A DNA stretch of 42,267 bases from Bacteroidaceae bacterium (GTDB taxonomy: Bacteria > Bacteroidota > Bacteroidia > Bacteroidales > Bacteroidaceae): positions 1 through 42,267 of the forward strand of contig JAKSLN010000009.1 of NCBI GenBank assembly GCA_024401165.1. Reading direction: 5' to 3'. The translations under genes and the position numbers were made by a program. How positions within the stretch are numbered: the first letter of the stretch is position 1; every line of letters starts with the position of its first letter. Of the stretch, positions 41,465 through 42,267 are shown in pieces. A model generated the notes under the pieces. The model was not told where the DNA came from and did not search any database. It saw only the letters and a program-made list of their open reading frames with translations.

Positions 41465-42267
41465 ATGTCGAATACAAATACAGACAAAAACAGACCAAAA
41501 ACAACCCGCAAACCTTCTAACGCTGCCCAGCGACGCAAACCCGCTTCGCAGGATCAGAAAGCATCGAAGGGCTGGCTTTCATTTGGCGACACGGAGGGTG
41601 AAAATGCCACTCGAAACGAGTACCTCAGTTTTGCCGGAGGTGCCCTATTGAGTTTGTTCTCGGTCTTTGCTCTCCTTGCCATCATCAGTTATATTTTCAC
41701 GGGATCGGTTGACTACAAATACGTCGCCGAGGACAGCGAAGCATCCGGCAACATGATGGGAAGCATTGGTGCCTATGTAGCCTATTTCTTTGTAACCAAA
41801 AATTTTGGTTACGCATCCATTTTCATTACTGTTTTCCTTTTCGTGGCCGGACTTCGCATCATGTTCATGACAGACTGGAACAAAGGAAAAGAACCCGCAA
41901 AGTCGAAGAAGAAAAAAGACCTTGCCGTCGACGGAGAGACCGCAGTAACAGAAGAAGAGAAACCTGGTTTCGTCTTCAAGATCCGCCTTTGGAAGTGGTT
42001 CATTAACTGTGGCATTCTCACCGTTTGGTTCTCCTGTTTCCTGGCCAGCATCGCAGGATTCTTCCCCGAAGACTGGAGCAGTACGATATTCCCAGGCGGT
42101 AAGACTGGATACAACTTCTTCCAGCGACTCTTCGAGGCAATCGGCCCATTTGCATACGTCGTACTGGCCGTTACAGCAATTGCTTACCTTTGCTATCTGA
42201 GCAGCGAGACCATTAACATAGTTCGCCGCATGGTGGCCAAACCCGTTGGAATCATTCAGGACAAACT
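41465..42267 (+). CDS. ftsK: FtsK/SpoIIIE DNA translocase, N-terminal part (runs off window)
   Basis: Partial, open at the right edge (267 codons seen). The start is MSNTNTDKNRPKTTRKPSN, a basic cytoplasmic tail to ~55. Membrane helices follow at about 58-80 (FAGGALLSLFSVFALLAIIS), 100-120, 120-137 (FITVFLFVAGLRIMFM), 175-200 and 230-250. GSIGAYVAYFFVTKNFGYAS matches the FtsK N-terminal domain of Bacteroidetes. FtsK anchors at the division septum and pumps chromosome ends to the daughter cells. The motor and gamma domains lie beyond the window. Confidence 0.93.
   Translation, partial: MSNTNTDKNRPKTTRKPSNAAQRRKPASQDQKASKGWLSFGDTEGENATRNEYLSFAGGALLSLFSVFALLAIISYIFTGSVDYKYVAEDSEASGNMMGSIGAYVAYFFVTKNFGYASIFITVFLFVAGLRIMFMTDWNKGKEPAKSKKKKDLAVDGETAVTEEEKPGFVFKIRLWKWFINCGILTVWFSCFLASIAGFFPEDWSSTIFPGGKTGYNFFQRLFEAIGPFAYVVLAVTAIAYLCYLSSETINIVRRMVAKPVGIIQDK

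Noticed and set aside
1-42267. tRNA, rRNA, insertion sequence or prophage genes
   Set aside because: I looked in every spacer and found no cloverleaf, ribosomal RNA or transposase/integrase sequence.

Overview
The window reads as chromosomal DNA of an anaerobic gut or oral Bacteroidales, most likely a Prevotella-type species. Three things point there. Several start regions carry the Bacteroidetes promoter signature (a -33 TTTG/TTG, 19-20 bp, then TAnnTTTG) rather than sigma70 boxes. The gene content includes DUF4836-like and LruC-domain lipoproteins, a phosphotransferase-RapZ fusion, a periplasmic C69 peptidase and GH95/GH35 enzymes. The C-terminal tail of the GH95 enzyme resembles that of secreted Prevotella proteins. 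I see no tRNA, rRNA, transposase, phage gene or CRISPR array. The region looks like ordinary host chromosome.

Layout. 1-12154: an MFS exporter, then a plus-strand run of RidA, a VanW-domain protein, MgtC/SapB, a secreted GH95 glycosidase, a Dabb protein, an exported nitroreductase, a two-esterase fusion (type-B carboxylesterase plus CE1-like), a second CE1-like esterase and an EamA transporter. 12158-13654: a minus-strand pair of an orphan receiver protein and a zinc-ribbon membrane protein. 13655-14046: a repeat-rich gene-free spacer ending in a promoter for a secreted GH35 beta-galactosidase, followed by a lipoprotein 5'-nucleotidase. 18163-25316: minus strand, with acyltransferase, FKBP isomerase, NudC, phosphoglucomutase, C69 dipeptidase and NadC. 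25468-29049: a soluble PAS histidine kinase divergent from a small exported helical protein, then an LruC lipoprotein. 29273-41347: a long minus-strand block (DUF5063, 3'-5' exonuclease, RlmI, nucleoside MFS, RsmE, DUF4836-like, ABC ATPase, ABC permease, AmgK-RapZ fusion, MurU, GuaA). 41465-end: the start of ftsK.

How the genes work together. The glycosidases and esterases (3398-16416) look like scavenging of fucosylated, galactosylated and acylated plant or mucin glycans, but no SusC/SusD pair is present, so this is not a complete polysaccharide-utilisation locus. The AmgK-like kinase and MurU reconstitute the MurNAc salvage route to UDP-MurNAc. The kinase is fused to a RapZ C-terminal domain, which in E. 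coli binds glucosamine-6-phosphate, suggesting built-in sensing of amino-sugar supply. NadC and NudC bracket a possible transcription unit that touches NAD metabolism.

The most unusual non-coding feature is a five-copy, strictly 22-bp-periodic array at 20017-20126. In the minus-strand RNA every copy folds into a 7-bp hairpin with a UACU loop. All sequence differences between copies in the stems convert A-U to G.U pairs, which points to an RNA-level function.
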